Shown one piece after another: positions 31,427-40,736 of a DNA stretch of 64,000 nucleotides. The position numbers and the translations under genes were made by a program. The stretch covers positions 1,098,177-1,162,176 of the forward strand of contig NZ_JAPEPT010000003.1 of NCBI RefSeq assembly GCF_026339995.1, in the 5' to 3' direction. Each line of letters opens with the position of its first letter. The first letter of the stretch is position 1. The DNA is from Streptomyces sp. NBC_01481. Lineage in GTDB: Bacteria; Actinomycetota; Actinomycetes; Streptomycetales; Streptomycetaceae. The notes beneath the pieces are model-generated. The model was not told where the DNA came from. It ran no database searches and saw only the letters and a list, made by a program, of their open reading frames with translations.

Positions 31427-33430
31427 TTACGGACAGAGGGTGCGGTCCGGGCCGCCCGGCACCTCGGCTCGTACGCAGCCGCCCGGCAGCCCCCGGTACG
31501 GCGAGGATCCGAAGTTGGCCGTCACGGTCAGCGCCGTGTCGCCGAAGGTGGTGCGCTGCACCCGGTGGTCGGCGGTGAGCCGGGTGAAGCCGGTCATCGC
31601 CTTGGTACCCGCCGCCTTCTGGAGATGAGCGAAGAAACGCTGGAGCTTTGCGATCTCGGGGCCGTGCTTCTTCAGGCTCGCGCCGTCCAGCGTGAAGTTG
31701 AGCGGCGTGTTGTAGAGCATCGCCAGCAGCGCGCGGACGGTCTGCTGCTCGGGCAGCTTGTAGTACCCCAGCTCCCACCGCTCCACGCTCACCACGGAGT
31801 CATGCAGCACGGTCTCGTACAACGGCACCCTGTAGCGCGGGTCGTACATCGCGCGGGCGGCGTCGGAGGTGAGCTTCGCGGGCCTGAAGAAGAGATCCGG
31901 TGCGTTCTGGGGGGCGTAGCCGCCCCAGGTCTCGCGGTCGCGCTCCAGTGCCCACAGGTGGTCCGACACGGGCGTACTCGAACCGTGGCTGTAGGCCAGG
32001 ACGCCGCCCGCCCAACTGCCCGCCGACTCCGAGCCCAGCACCAGTTTCCGCTCGCGTGACAGCATCTCCATACGGGCCAGCCGATTGGCTCGGTCGCGCG
32101 CCTGTGTGGCCGGGTGCGCGGGGGAGTGGTCGCGGAAGAGCTCGCCCGCCGCGTCGACATCGAGGAAGTAGCTGTTCGCGCCGTTGGCGGTCATCGACCT
32201 CGTCCGGTCGGCCAGATAGTGGTGCGTGGGCTCGGCCTGCGCCAGGGCCTGTGAGCTGACGTAGCAGCCCCGGCCGCCGAAGCCGGTCTTCACCTTGCCG
32301 TCCGCGCCGCGCACACACGCGTCCGGCCAGACCGGCGCGGGCCACGTGGAGGACGGGGCGTCAGCCGTCGCCGGATCCTGGGCGTTGGACCACGAGTCGT
32401 AGGGGCCGACCAGGTACCCGGCCTTCTTGGCCGTATTCACGGCCTCCCGCGTCATGGGCCGGGCGTCGGCGTCGTAGCCCAGCCACATCCGGTCCAGGCC
32501 CAGTGCTCGCATCCGCTCGACGGACTCCTTGCTCCGCCCGTCGCCCCACAGGTACGCGTGGAAGGCGCCGATGAGCCTGCCCGCCTGCGGGTTCTCCTCG
32601 ATCTTGCGCTCCAGGCTGCCGAGTTGTCCATGCTCGACCAGCCACCGCCGGTAGTCCTTCGCCGCGGCGACCGGCGACACGTCGGTCAGGGCGAATGCGA
32701 CCGTGTAGCGGCGGGTCTCCTCCTTCTCACTGAAGGCATGGGTGGTGGCGGTGCGCAGGCGGCCGGCCCGCGAGGCGAACTCGAGCGTGGTCCCGATATC
32801 GGTCGGGACCACATAGCTGACGCCGTGGCGCCCCATCGTCCAGCCCCAGAACGGCATGGTCAGCCCGTCGGTGAGCGCGATTGCTCCGCCGCCCGCCAGC
32901 TTCGCCCGCTCCGAGTTCCACCACGGGTCCGCCGCCGGGATCGACAGTCCCTCGCCGCGCGGCACCTGTACGGCCGACGCCTGGGGGTCCACCCCGCTGA
33001 CCGGCCAGGTCAGCTCCGCGTCGCGTGAACTGCGCATCTCGACCACCAGCCGGCCGGCGCGCTCACGGGCCGTAACAGTCAGACCCCGTTTCGGGTAGTG
33101 CCAGGTCGCCGCCGAGTCCCGCAGGGCAACGTCCACGGCCGGGCCGAGATCCTGCGCGGCTTTGGCGGAGAACACCAGCGAAGTCCCGTCGGCCGCACGG
33201 GCGGTGACGCCGAGCGTGGCCGGATCCACGCGCGCCTGGCCGCCTTTGACCGGTACCACGACCGTGCCGCCGTCCAGCCGGGCACGGTTGTCCGGTGGCG
33301 ATGCCGAGCCGGCCGGCATGAGGGAGGCGGCGCCGGCGAGGAGCGTTGCGGACACGGCGGCCGCGGTCAGGGCCCGGACTCGTGGCGAGCCCGGCCAACG
33401 ATGCTTTGTTTTCTTGGTGAACGGCAACAT
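31427..33430 (-). CDS. secreted glycoside hydrolase, GH101/GH129-like
   Basis: A 667-residue exported protein. The signal peptide covers about residues 1-42 (ALTAAAVSATLLAGAASLMP). A beta-sandwich N-terminal domain is followed by a barrel with LIGAFHAYLWGDGRSKESVE, MRALGLDRMWLGYDAD, SYFLDVDAAGELFRDHSP and KLVLGSESAGSWAGGVLAYS. The D-x-D after YFL and the E of GSESAG are plausible catalytic acids, as in hydrolases related to GH101 and GH129 (alpha-N-acetylgalactosaminidases). The family call is from memory of layout and not certain. The palindromic repeat element begins 46 bases upstream of the ATG, so it supplies most of the 5' region. Confidence 0.65.
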   Translation of the reverse strand: MLPFTKKTKHRWPGSPRVRALTAAAVSATLLAGAASLMPAGSASPPDNRARLDGGTVVVPVKGGQARVDPATLGVTARAADGTSLVFSAKAAQDLGPAVDVALRDSAATWHYPKRGLTVTARERAGRLVVEMRSSRDAELTWPVSGVDPQASAVQVPRGEGLSIPAADPWWNSERAKLAGGGAIALTDGLTMPFWGWTMGRHGVSYVVPTDIGTTLEFASRAGRLRTATTHAFSEKEETRRYTVAFALTDVSPVAAAKDYRRWLVEHGQLGSLERKIEENPQAGRLIGAFHAYLWGDGRSKESVERMRALGLDRMWLGYDADARPMTREAVNTAKKAGYLVGPYDSWSNAQDPATADAPSSTWPAPVWPDACVRGADGKVKTGFGGRGCYVSSQALAQAEPTHHYLADRTRSMTANGANSYFLDVDAAGELFRDHSPAHPATQARDRANRLARMEMLSRERKLVLGSESAGSWAGGVLAYSHGSSTPVSDHLWALERDRETWGGYAPQNAPDLFFRPAKLTSDAARAMYDPRYRVPLYETVLHDSVVSVERWELGYYKLPEQQTVRALLAMLYNTPLNFTLDGASLKKHGPEIAKLQRFFAHLQKAAGTKAMTGFTRLTADHRVQRTTFGDTALTVTANFGSSPYRGLPGGCVRAEVPGGPDRTLCP

Positions 33431-33476
33431 GGCAGTCACCGTCTTTCTCAAAGGTGAGAGGCAGATGAGAACCACC

Positions 33477-33653
33477 AGGGCGTGTTTTAGAAGTAGCGCC
33501 GTCCGCCCGCAGGGCGGGCCCCGCGGCGTCTGGTGCGTGCAATCGCAAGGCGGAGGATTGCCCTCGTACTGGACGTACTTGGGCGACTCCGACAACACCG
33601 CGAGTGCGCGTGCCAGGCGTCGCGGGGCAGGCGAAACTTCTAAAACACGCCCT
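33477..33653. repeat. palindrome-ended intergenic element, copy 1 (177 bp)
   Basis: The ends are perfect 17-bp inverted repeats: AGGGCGTGTTTTAGAAG (33477-33493) and CTTCTAAAACACGCCCT (33637-33653). The interior contains GTCTGGTGCGTGCAATCGC, AAGGCGGAGGATTG, GGCGACTCCGACAACACCG and GTGCGCGTGCCAGG. These recur, in the opposite orientation and diverged, in the element at 41945. It carries no ORF. It looks like a MITE or REP-type non-autonomous element of Streptomyces and lies between two divergent genes. No target duplication is evident. Confidence 0.75.
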
Positions 33654-33716
33654 GGGCGCGGCGTGACGTGAGAGACGGCAGAGGACGCGCGTCGGAACAA
33701 TCCGCGGGAGGTACGT

Positions 33717-34397
33717 TTGGGAGCCGTGTCGGTGCTGGTCGTGGATGACGAGCCGGCCACGCGCGAGGCCGTCGCCGAGGCCCTGGAGATCGAAGGCTAT
33801 GCCGTGGCGCTGGCAGCCGACGGCGCCGAGGCACTGCACAGCGTGGCGGCGCGCCCGCCGGACGCCATCGTGCTTGACGTCCTCATGCCCCGTATGGACG
33901 GGCTTGCCTTCTGCCGACGGCTGCGGGCGCTCGGCGACCGCACGCCGATCCTGGTGCTCACCGCGCGCGGCACCGTGGAGGACCGGGTGGGCGGGCTCGA
34001 CGCCGGGGCCGACGACTATCTCGCCAAGCCGTTCGCACTGCAGGAACTCCTCGCGCGGCTGCGGGCCCTGCTTCGGCGCGCATACCCCGAGGACGGCGAC
34101 ACGCCGGCTTTCGCGGACCTCACCCTGGACCCGCAGACGCGACGGGGGCGGCGCGGAGGCCGGCTGATCCAGTTCAGCCAAACCGAGTTCGCTCTCCTGG
34201 AGTTGCTGGTCCGCAACGCGGGCCATGTACTGACCCGTGAAGTCATCATGGACCGCGTCTGGGGTTACGACTTCGGGCCCGGTTCCAACTCCGTGGAGGT
34301 CTACATCCGTTACGTGCGCCGCAAGCTCGAAGCGGACGGCGAACGGCGCCTGGTGCACACGGTGCGCGGGCTCGGCTACCGGCTGGCTCTGGAATGA
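33717..34397 (+). CDS. OmpR/PhoB-family response regulator (MprA-like)
   Basis: A 226-residue regulator. The receiver domain has the Asp in IVLDVLMPR, Thr in VLTARGT and Lys in DDYLAKPFALQ. The winged helix spans about residues 130-225 (TEFALLELLVRNAGHVLTRE, NSVEVYIRYVRRKLEADG, VRGLGYRLALE). The start is probably TTG 33717, five bases after GGGAGG; GTG 33726 would be 14 bases away. The kinase gene overlaps its stop (ATGA). Its upstream region starts directly at the end of the palindromic element, leaving only 63 bases of its own. Confidence 0.93.
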   Translation: MGAVSVLVVDDEPATREAVAEALEIEGYAVALAADGAEALHSVAARPPDAIVLDVLMPRMDGLAFCRRLRALGDRTPILVLTARGTVEDRVGGLDAGADDYLAKPFALQELLARLRALLRRAYPEDGDTPAFADLTLDPQTRRGRRGGRLIQFSQTEFALLELLVRNAGHVLTREVIMDRVWGYDFGPGSNSVEVYIRYVRRKLEADGERRLVHTVRGLGYRLALE

Positions 34398-35779
34398 AAC
34401 CGGAACTCGTGACTGTCTGGCGGCGGCTGTCGATCCGCAGCCGGATGGCCGGCACCGCGGCGCTCGCCGTCGCCCTCGCCGTCGCAGCGATGGCCGTGGT
34501 CGGCTATGTCGCCGCCGACCGCCAGGCCCATCGCGAGCTGGATCTCGGGCTGGTCCGCGAGGCCAACCGGATCAAACGGCAGGTCCAGAGCGGTACTTGG
34601 TCGGCGGCCGGCCCCTGTGCCTGGCTGTCCGCCCCTGCCTGCGTGCAACTCGTGGGCTCCGACGGAGAGGTGAGCGCCGAGGGCGCGACCGAGCGGGGGG
34701 CGCTCGACACCCGTGACGCGCGGGCCGTCGCAGGCGGCAGGAAGACCGCGTTCTTCAGCACCGCCCGGCTGCAGGGCCACCCGGTCCGCGTCTACACCGC
34801 GCCGGTCGCCGAGGGCCGGGCGGTGCAGGTCTGGGTGCGCTCCGACGGGGTGGAGCGCGGTGTGGCACGCGTCCGTACGGTACTGATCGAAGCCGGAGCG
34901 GCAGGCGTGCTCCTCGCCTGCCTTCTCGGGTACCTCGTCGCCCGCACCAGCCTCGCCCCGCTGGCCCGGCTGACGGCCGTCGTCGAGCGGATCGCCACGA
35001 CCCGTGACACCCGGCACCGCATCGCTGTCACCGGCCACGACGAAGCGGCCCGGCTGACGGGCAGCTTCAACACGATGCTGATGGCTCTGCACGACTCGCT
35101 CACCGCCCAGCGCCGCCTGGTCGCGGACGCCTCCCACGAGCTGCGCACTCCGCTGACCAGCCTGCGCACCAACGCCGAACTCCTGGCCAGGATCGCCCCC
35201 GACGACGTCCGCCGCCGCGAACGCGCAACGACGGCTCTGGGCCGGCAGATCAGCGAGCTGGTGGACCTGGTGGAGGATCTGGCGGAGCTGGCGCGGGGCG
35301 ACGAAGGGGCGGACGAACCGGCCGATGACCTCCGGCTCGACGCGGTCGTGACCCAGTGCGTGGACCGGGCGCGTGCGCATCGGCCCGCCACGGTGTTCAC
35401 GGTGGAGACCGAGCCGACGCTGATCTTCGGCGTACGCGCCCGGCTGGCTCGCGCGACGGCGAACCTGCTCGACAACGCGGCCAAGTTCAGCCCCGACGGC
35501 TCCGTGGTGGAAGTCCGGCTGCGTGATGGTGAGCTCACCATCCGTGACCACGGTCCGGGCATCGACCCCGGCGACCTGCCGCACATCTTTGACCGCTTCT
35601 ACCGCGCCCCGGCCGCCCGCGCCCGCCCCGGCTCGGGCCTTGGCCTGTCCATCGTCGCCCAGGCCGCGGCCCTGCACGGTGCCACAGCCACAGCCGAGCC
35701 CGCGAAGGACGGCGGGACGGTCATGCGCCTGTCCTTCCGGACGGCCGGGGGCCGGGAAGGCTCGTCATCCCCCTCGTGA
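34394..35779 (+). CDS. sensor histidine kinase (MprB-like)
   Basis: A 461-residue kinase: transmembrane helix at about residues 19-41, a periplasmic sensor of about 120 residues with two Cys (PCAWLSAPACVQL), a second helix at about 162-185, then HAMP. The H box is DASHELRTPLTSLRT, the N box LLDNAAKFS, and the G boxes DHGPGIDP and GSGLGLSIVAQAA. It is coupled to the regulator by a four-base overlap. The architecture resembles MprB of mycobacteria, an envelope-stress sensor; the role here is inferred only from that. Confidence 0.94.
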   Translation: MKPELVTVWRRLSIRSRMAGTAALAVALAVAAMAVVGYVAADRQAHRELDLGLVREANRIKRQVQSGTWSAAGPCAWLSAPACVQLVGSDGEVSAEGATERGALDTRDARAVAGGRKTAFFSTARLQGHPVRVYTAPVAEGRAVQVWVRSDGVERGVARVRTVLIEAGAAGVLLACLLGYLVARTSLAPLARLTAVVERIATTRDTRHRIAVTGHDEAARLTGSFNTMLMALHDSLTAQRRLVADASHELRTPLTSLRTNAELLARIAPDDVRRRERATTALGRQISELVDLVEDLAELARGDEGADEPADDLRLDAVVTQCVDRARAHRPATVFTVETEPTLIFGVRARLARATANLLDNAAKFSPDGSVVEVRLRDGELTIRDHGPGIDPGDLPHIFDRFYRAPAARARPGSGLGLSIVAQAAALHGATATAEPAKDGGTVMRLSFRTAGGREGSSSPS

Positions 35780-36108
35780 TCATCGCACTCGTGATCGTAT
35801 GAATCGTGGCTCCAAATGGCCCCGCCTCAGGGGGACTTGCCGTATCAGGGACCGGGGCGCGCTGCCCTGGCTTTGGAGGTTTGCCCAGGTAGAGGCCCCG
35901 AGGGCGGCTCTTTCTTTGGAGAAGTCTACGATGTTCGCCGAGTTCCTCTCTGGCGTTGGATATGCGTCACACAGGACGAAGAGCCGACGGAGACACCGCG
36001 AGCCTTCGAGCCCCCTGCGACTGGCTGAAACCAGGGTGCGCCATCGTCGTCGCGCCAGGGATAACCAGAGGACCTCTCACTACCTACCTCTTGAAGGGCA
36101 AGGCGGAG
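35780..36108 (+). promoter_or_regulatory. long structured leader of the nucleobase permease gene
   Basis: This 329-base stretch contains no convincing ORF. It can fold into a two-tier hairpin: CGGGGC (35853-35858) with GCCCCG (35895-35900), and inside it CCTGG (35866-35870) with CCAGG (35885-35889) around a loop CTTTGGAGGTTTGC. A second small hairpin CTGG-ctgaaa-CCAG lies at 36021-36034. It does not match the purine, PRPP or guanidine riboswitch patterns I know. The promoter could not be located. Confidence 0.4.
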
Positions 36109-37620
36109 ATGGCACGAGTCGCCCCGCTTTCCGCTGGAAAGCAAAGTGAGCACCCGGTCGACGAGGTGCTCCCCCTCCCGAAACTGGCTCTCTACGGGTT
36201 CCAGCACGTCCTGGCGTTCTACGCCGGTGCCGTGATCGTCCCGATCATCGTGGGCGGGGCCCTCGGGCTCAGCCGCGAAGAGCTCGTCTATCTGATCAAC
36301 GCAGACCTGTTCACCTGCGGTATCGCCTCGATCATCCAGGCCCTCGGCATCGGCCGGATCGGCGCGCGGCTGCCGCTGATCCAAGGGGTCACCTTCACCG
36401 CGGTGTCCCCGATGATCGCGATCGGCCTCGGCGCCGGCGGTGGCACAGCCGCCCTGCTGGTGATCTACGGCGCGGTGATCACCGCGGGCGTCGCCACGTT
36501 CGCCTTCGCTTGGCTCCCCGCCCGGGCCTTCAAGGCTGTGCTGGGACTCTTCCCGCCGGTGGTCACCGGCACGGTGATCACCGTCCTGGGGCTGGTCCTC
36601 ATCCCGGTGGGGCTGAACGACGCGGCGGGCGGGGTGGGCAGCCCCCACTTCGGCGATCCCGAGAACTTCGCCTACGCGGGCGGCACCATGGCCTTCATTC
36701 TGGTGCTGATGAAGATCGGCCGGCCGTTCCTGTCCAGCATCGCCATCCTGCTCGGGCTGGTGGGCGGCACCGCGGCCGCTTTCCTGCTGGGTGACGCGAG
36801 CTTCACCGACGTCGGCAAGGCGGACTGGGTGGGCGTCACCACCCCGTTCCACTTCGGCGTCCCGCAGTTCCAGTGGTTCCCGATCCTGCTGATGCTGATC
36901 GTCATGCTGATCACCATGGTGGAGACCACCGGTGACACGTACGCCATCGGCGACATTGTGGGCAAGAAGATCGACGGCGAGACCGTGGCCCGCGCCCTGC
37001 GCGCCGATGGCGCCGCGACCGCCCTCGGTGGTGTGCTCAACTCCTTCCCGTACGTCGCCTTCGCGGAGAACGTCGGCCTGGTGCGGATGACGAAGGTCAA
37101 GAGCCGCTTCGTGGTCGTCGCGGCCGGTGTTTTCATGATCGTGCTGGGAATGCTGCCGAAGGCCGCCGCCGCGGTCGCCTCGGTGCCGCACCCGGTGCTC
37201 GGTGGCGCCGCGACCGTGATGTTCGCGATGGTCGCCCTGGCCGGTATCCAGACCCTGGCCAAGGTGGATCTCAAGGAGGAGAAGAACGCCTTGGTGGTGG
37301 GCGTCTCGCTGGCGATGGCCCTGCTGCCGTCCACCGTCCCTGTGCTGTTCAAGGAGCACATGAACGCGGACCTCGCCTCGCTGCTGAACAGCGGCGTCAC
37401 GCTCGGCGCGAGCACCGCGATCCTGCTGAACCTGGTCCTCAATCGCCTGGGCCCGAAGGAGCCGCAGAGCGAGCCGGTGGTGGCGGGCGGTGTGGTGACG
37501 GACGTGGATGGGGCGGACGCCGCCCCGTCTCATCCCGCTCCTGCACCCGCCGGGGTACCGGCCCAGGTCGCCCCCACGGGTGCGGCGGGGCCGTCGGTGG
37601 ACGAGCCGGACGGCGCCTAG
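36109..37620 (+). CDS. NCS2 uracil/xanthine permease
   Basis: A 503-residue membrane transporter with about 12-14 helices. Residues 21-60 contain LALYGFQHVLAFYAGAVIVP, typical of NCS2 permeases. LIQGVTFTAVSPM is the conserved Q-G-T/V motif, and MVETTGDTYAIGD and GGVLNSFPYVAFAENVGLV are substrate-site segments of the xanthine/uracil group. The C-terminal 50 residues are a Pro/Ala-rich cytoplasmic tail. ATG 36109 is preceded by AAGGCGGAG; the frame is open 51 codons further but without permease-like sequence. It imports purine or uracil bases with H+ or Na+. Confidence 0.93.
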   Translation: MARVAPLSAGKQSEHPVDEVLPLPKLALYGFQHVLAFYAGAVIVPIIVGGALGLSREELVYLINADLFTCGIASIIQALGIGRIGARLPLIQGVTFTAVSPMIAIGLGAGGGTAALLVIYGAVITAGVATFAFAWLPARAFKAVLGLFPPVVTGTVITVLGLVLIPVGLNDAAGGVGSPHFGDPENFAYAGGTMAFILVLMKIGRPFLSSIAILLGLVGGTAAAFLLGDASFTDVGKADWVGVTTPFHFGVPQFQWFPILLMLIVMLITMVETTGDTYAIGDIVGKKIDGETVARALRADGAATALGGVLNSFPYVAFAENVGLVRMTKVKSRFVVVAAGVFMIVLGMLPKAAAAVASVPHPVLGGAATVMFAMVALAGIQTLAKVDLKEEKNALVVGVSLAMALLPSTVPVLFKEHMNADLASLLNSGVTLGASTAILLNLVLNRLGPKEPQSEPVVAGGVVTDVDGADAAPSHPAPAPAGVPAQVAPTGAAGPSVDEPDGA

Positions 37621-37626
37621 GACCAC

Positions 37627-37654
37627 CCGCCGGGCTCGCTCGCGGGCCCGGCGG
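37627..37654. terminator. bidirectional hairpin between permease and TetR genes
   Basis: CCGCCGGGC (37627-37635) pairs with GCCCGGCGG (37646-37654) around a 10-base loop, located between two convergent stop codons 40 bases apart. Confidence 0.65.
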
Positions 37655-37660
37655 ACCGCT

Positions 37661-38278
37661 TCAGTCCATTGCCGCCGGTTGGACTTGGTCGCATACGAGG
37701 CCGGTGACGTGGTCGGTGATCATGTCGAGGATGTCCGCCCAGGCGGTGTCATTGCCGAGGACGAGGAAGTTCAGGGTCAGTCCGTCGGTCATGGCGGCCA
37801 GATAGCGGGCCAGCACGGGGACGGGCACGCGGAGTTCGAACCCCATGCTGTGACGCAGTTGCTCGATGAGTTCGCCGTAGGTGTCGCAGTACAGCGCGTG
37901 CTGCCGCCGTGCCAGATGCTCGAACCCCGGGCGGCGCAGCGCGTACTGCGTGAGTTCGTACGTGAGCATGTGCTCGCCGGGGTTGGCGGTCACATGGTCC
38001 CAGTAGGCCTGGAAACCCGCCCGGATGGTCTCCCGGAGGGTGGCCTTCGGCCGGATCGCTTCCTTTGCCACCGTGACGCCGTGATCGGTGATCGCCGTGA
38101 TGACGGACTCGATCAGGGCCTGCTTGGAGTCGAAGCAGTAGTGGAAGACGCTCAGTGACACTCCCGCCTCGGCGGCGATGGACCGGGTCGTCGTCCTGGA
38201 GACGCCGTCGCGGGTCATCGCGCGGATCGCTGCCTCGATCAGCTGTTGACGCCGCTCGGCCGACGGCATGCGTGCCAT
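37661..38278 (-). CDS. TetR-family regulator (BetI-like)
   Basis: A 205-residue repressor: N-terminal helix-turn-helix at about residues 9-55 (RRQQLIEAAIRAMTRDGVSR, TTTRSIAAEAGVSLSVFHYC) and a C-terminal ligand domain of the TetR_C_6/BetI type. GAAGGAAACGAC precedes the ATG; MARMPSAERR offers a second ATG at 38269. It is convergent with the permease and lies downstream of the frameshifted hydrolase. No palindromic operator stands out near its start. Its target is unknown. Confidence 0.92.
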   Translation of the reverse strand: MARMPSAERRQQLIEAAIRAMTRDGVSRTTTRSIAAEAGVSLSVFHYCFDSKQALIESVITAITDHGVTVAKEAIRPKATLRETIRAGFQAYWDHVTANPGEHMLTYELTQYALRRPGFEHLARRQHALYCDTYGELIEQLRHSMGFELRVPVPVLARYLAAMTDGLTLNFLVLGNDTAWADILDMITDHVTGLVCDQVQPAAMD

Positions 38279-38318
38279 GTCGTTTCCTTCGTTCTTGTGC
38301 CGCGCGGAAGCAAGCGGT

Positions 38319-38359
38319 CGGGGCCGGCCGGATCAGGAGAACTGATCCGGCCGGCCCCG
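38319..38359 (-). terminator. strong 18-bp hairpin after the discoidin hydrolase gene
   Basis: CGGGGCCGGCCGGATCAG (38319-38336), loop GAGAA, CTGATCCGGCCGGCCCCG (38342-38359): a perfect 18-bp stem. It lies 26 bases beyond the expected stop (38385) of the unshifted hydrolase frame, whereas the frame as sequenced runs through both arms to 38333. Confidence 0.85.
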
Positions 38360-38384
38360 GCCGTTGGGGACTCCATGGGTGGTG

Positions 38385-40447
38385 TCAGCTGCTGTAGACG
38401 CCGACTTCGCGGAGGGAGAAGCCCCACTTGGTGCCGCGCTCCAGCCCGTGGACGCGGACGTAGCGGGCCGGCGTACCGGTGAACTGCGCCGTGTCCAGGC
38501 CGCCGTCACCGGCGGTCGTGGACCATACGGACTGCCAGTTCGTACCGTCGCTGGAGACCTCGATGCGATACGCCTTCCCGTAGGCGCTTCCCAGTTGAGG
38601 GTGACGCGCTTGATCAGGCTCTGGGCGCCGAGGTCGATCCGTAGCCACTGGTCGTCACTCCAGTCGCTCGCCCAGCGGGTGTCCGCGTTGCCGTCCACGG
38701 CCCGGCCGGGTGCGTAACTCGTGAACAGGCTCCACTCCGACGAACTGGCCGAGGTGGACGAGCCCGCGGCAAGGTTCACCCCGGCTTTGTGGTTCTCGGA
38801 CGCCTTCCAGGTACCGAGGTAGGACTCGGCGCCCCGGAAGAGGTCGTCCACGACACCCTGGCCGCCGACGAGCCGTATGTCCTCGATCCAGTCAGGGACC
38901 AGGCCGTAGTGCGCGGCGCCGTCGGTGTTGATGTCCCAGGTGCGCTCGCCGGTGGTCTGCCTGTCGATGACGGCGCTGCCGTCGGTGCTGCGGAAGGGGT
39001 ACTTCACCGGGTTCGGGGTGTCCGCGCCGCGGGGGCCCGGCCAGCCGCCCACGCCGTTCATGTCGGTGCCGTAGCCGTAGCCGACGTTGTACTTGTCGCG
39101 CAGCGCGTCCGTGCGCTTCGCCTCGGCGCTGAAGGCCTCGGCGCCGTTCATGTACTGGGCTACGAAGCCGCCGAGACGGTAGACGCGCTCGGTCCAGTTG
39201 AGGTCCATCCAGCTGTGCGAGGAGATCACGCCCGGGTAGGACTCGGACTCGAAGATGTCGAAGGCCCGGCCCGCGGCCTTGACGCCCATATGGTCGATTT
39301 CCAGCATCATTTTGCGTTTCATCATGCCGCGCACGGCGTACTCGCCGAGCTCGGTGAGACCGCGGGTGTTGCACTGCGCGTCCGCGGCGTACGACGGGAC
39401 GTGCACGCCTGCCGGCAGCTCCTTCTCCGCGTTGGGCGCAGCTGCGAGGCCGATGGGGTTGTCGTGCTGCGGGCCTGCGCACTTCTCCGTCTTCCAGAAG
39501 GTGCCGGTCGACAGGAACTGGCCGACGTTGATCGCCGTGCCGAGGGTGCCCGAGTCGAATCGGACGCCGCACAGGGCGTTGTCGAACTTGTGGCACAGGA
39601 ACATGCTGCGTACGCCCAGTTTGTACAGCTCGTCGAGACCGCGGTCGATGTCGGCCCTGCTGCACTGCGCGACATCGAGGATCTGCTTGCAGCCGAACGG
39701 CTCGGAGGTCTCGACCCCCAGAACGACGGCGAGCTTGCCCTGCTGGACGACCTCGCGGGCCTGAGCGGAGTCGGTGACGATCCTGAACCAGCCCTTGCCG
39801 GGGCCGCCGTACATCTTGTCGACGTAGGCCTGCAGGTCGTACGTCTTCTGCGCCTGCAGGCGGATGGAGGTCATCTCGTCGCAGCTGCGGTCCTTGAAGA
39901 AGTAGACCGAGCAGATCACGCCGTTGGTGACGAGGTCGTTGACGAGCACCCGCTGACCGCCGCGCCAGGCCCGTTCGACCCAGGCGTAGTAGTTCTGCTG
40001 GTGGGTCAACGAGTCATGGGCGGGCCAGTCCTTGAACGTCGGCCATCCGTTGGGATCGTGCTTGCCGTCGCCGCCCTTGGTGATGAAGTCGAAGATCGCG
40101 AGCGAGCCGTCGGGGTAGTGCTCGGGGCAGTCCTTGAGAGCGTCGGCGATGCCCAGTTCGGAGAACGTCTTGCCGCAGATGAGCCGGCCACCGAAGGCCT
40201 CGTTGGACATCAGGTGGTTGTGTGCGTCGACGAAGCCCCGTACCTGCCCCTGGGCGTCGGTTCCCTTGAAGGGCTCGCCCGTGACATTGATCTGGGAGTC
40301 GGGCGCGGGCCGCGCGGCCGGTGTCCACCAGCCCGACTCGGCCGAGGAGTTGGGTGCAGTGCCGAGGACCATGGCCACGACGGTGAGGAGCAACGACAGA
40401 ACCGCGAGGGGCCTGCGTCGGCGGTGCGAGCGTCGAGTCGTGGTCAT
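38385..40447 (-). pseudogene. secreted membrane-dipeptidase/amidohydrolase-like enzyme with discoidin domain, frameshifted
   Basis: Signal peptide (about residues 1-38), then an amidohydrolase-type catalytic part. FVDAHNHLMSN supplies the H-x-H, VVLGVETSEPFGC follows, and LEIDHMGVKAAG and VISSHSWMDLNW supply later histidines. The C-terminus is an F5/8 type C (discoidin) domain: PGRAVDGNADTRWASDWSDD, QWLRIDLGAQSLIKRVTLNW. After TLNWEA the frame is lost. The rest of the domain (YGKAYRIEVSSDGTNWQSVW to EVGVYSS, stop 38385) continues in the neighbouring frame, as if one G were missing near 38585. Either a true mutation or a sequencing error. ATG 40447 has GAAGG eight bases upstream. Confidence 0.8.
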
Positions 40448-40620
40448 CACTCACGCCTTCGGTCGGAGGATTGCGCGGGTCGGGGAGCAAGACCGTCCGG
40501 AGACCTGACGTGATTGTCATGTCCCACGCGAACGATGCGACGAGAATCGCGGCTGTGAGACTCGGAGTCAATAGTCCGGGACGGATGACCTGATGGGTCG
40601 TCGGCTCCGTCGCGGACGCC

Positions 40621-40681
40621 CGTAACACTGCCCGTGATGCCGCCGGTGACGCTGCCCGTGATGCCGCCTGTGATTGCCGCC
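40621..40681. repeat. five tandem copies of a degenerate 12-bp unit
   Basis: CGTAACACTGCC, CGTGATGCCGCC, GGTGACGCTGCC, CGTGATGCCGCC and TGTGATTGCCGCC follow each other directly (copies 2 and 4 are identical, the last is 13 bases). They lie 56 bases before the acetyltransferase start and probably do not encode protein. Confidence 0.6.
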
Positions 40682-40736
40682 CGTGAGAAGATCCCTTCGC
40701 GCTGTGTGCGCTGGTTTCCGGCCGCGGAAGGTGACG

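Noticed and set aside
33477..33653. Insertion sequence with a transposase.
   Set aside because: At 177 bp there is no room for a transposase and no ORF is present; only the terminal inverted repeats resemble a mobile element.
35926..37626. 566-codon minus-strand frame opposite the permease gene.
   Set aside because: Composition rich in Asp/Arg/His/Gly with no motif; the plus strand encodes a clear NCS2 permease.
40621..40690. CRISPR-like short repeats before the acetyltransferase gene.
   Set aside because: The units are directly adjacent 12-mers without spacers; it is a simple tandem repeat.
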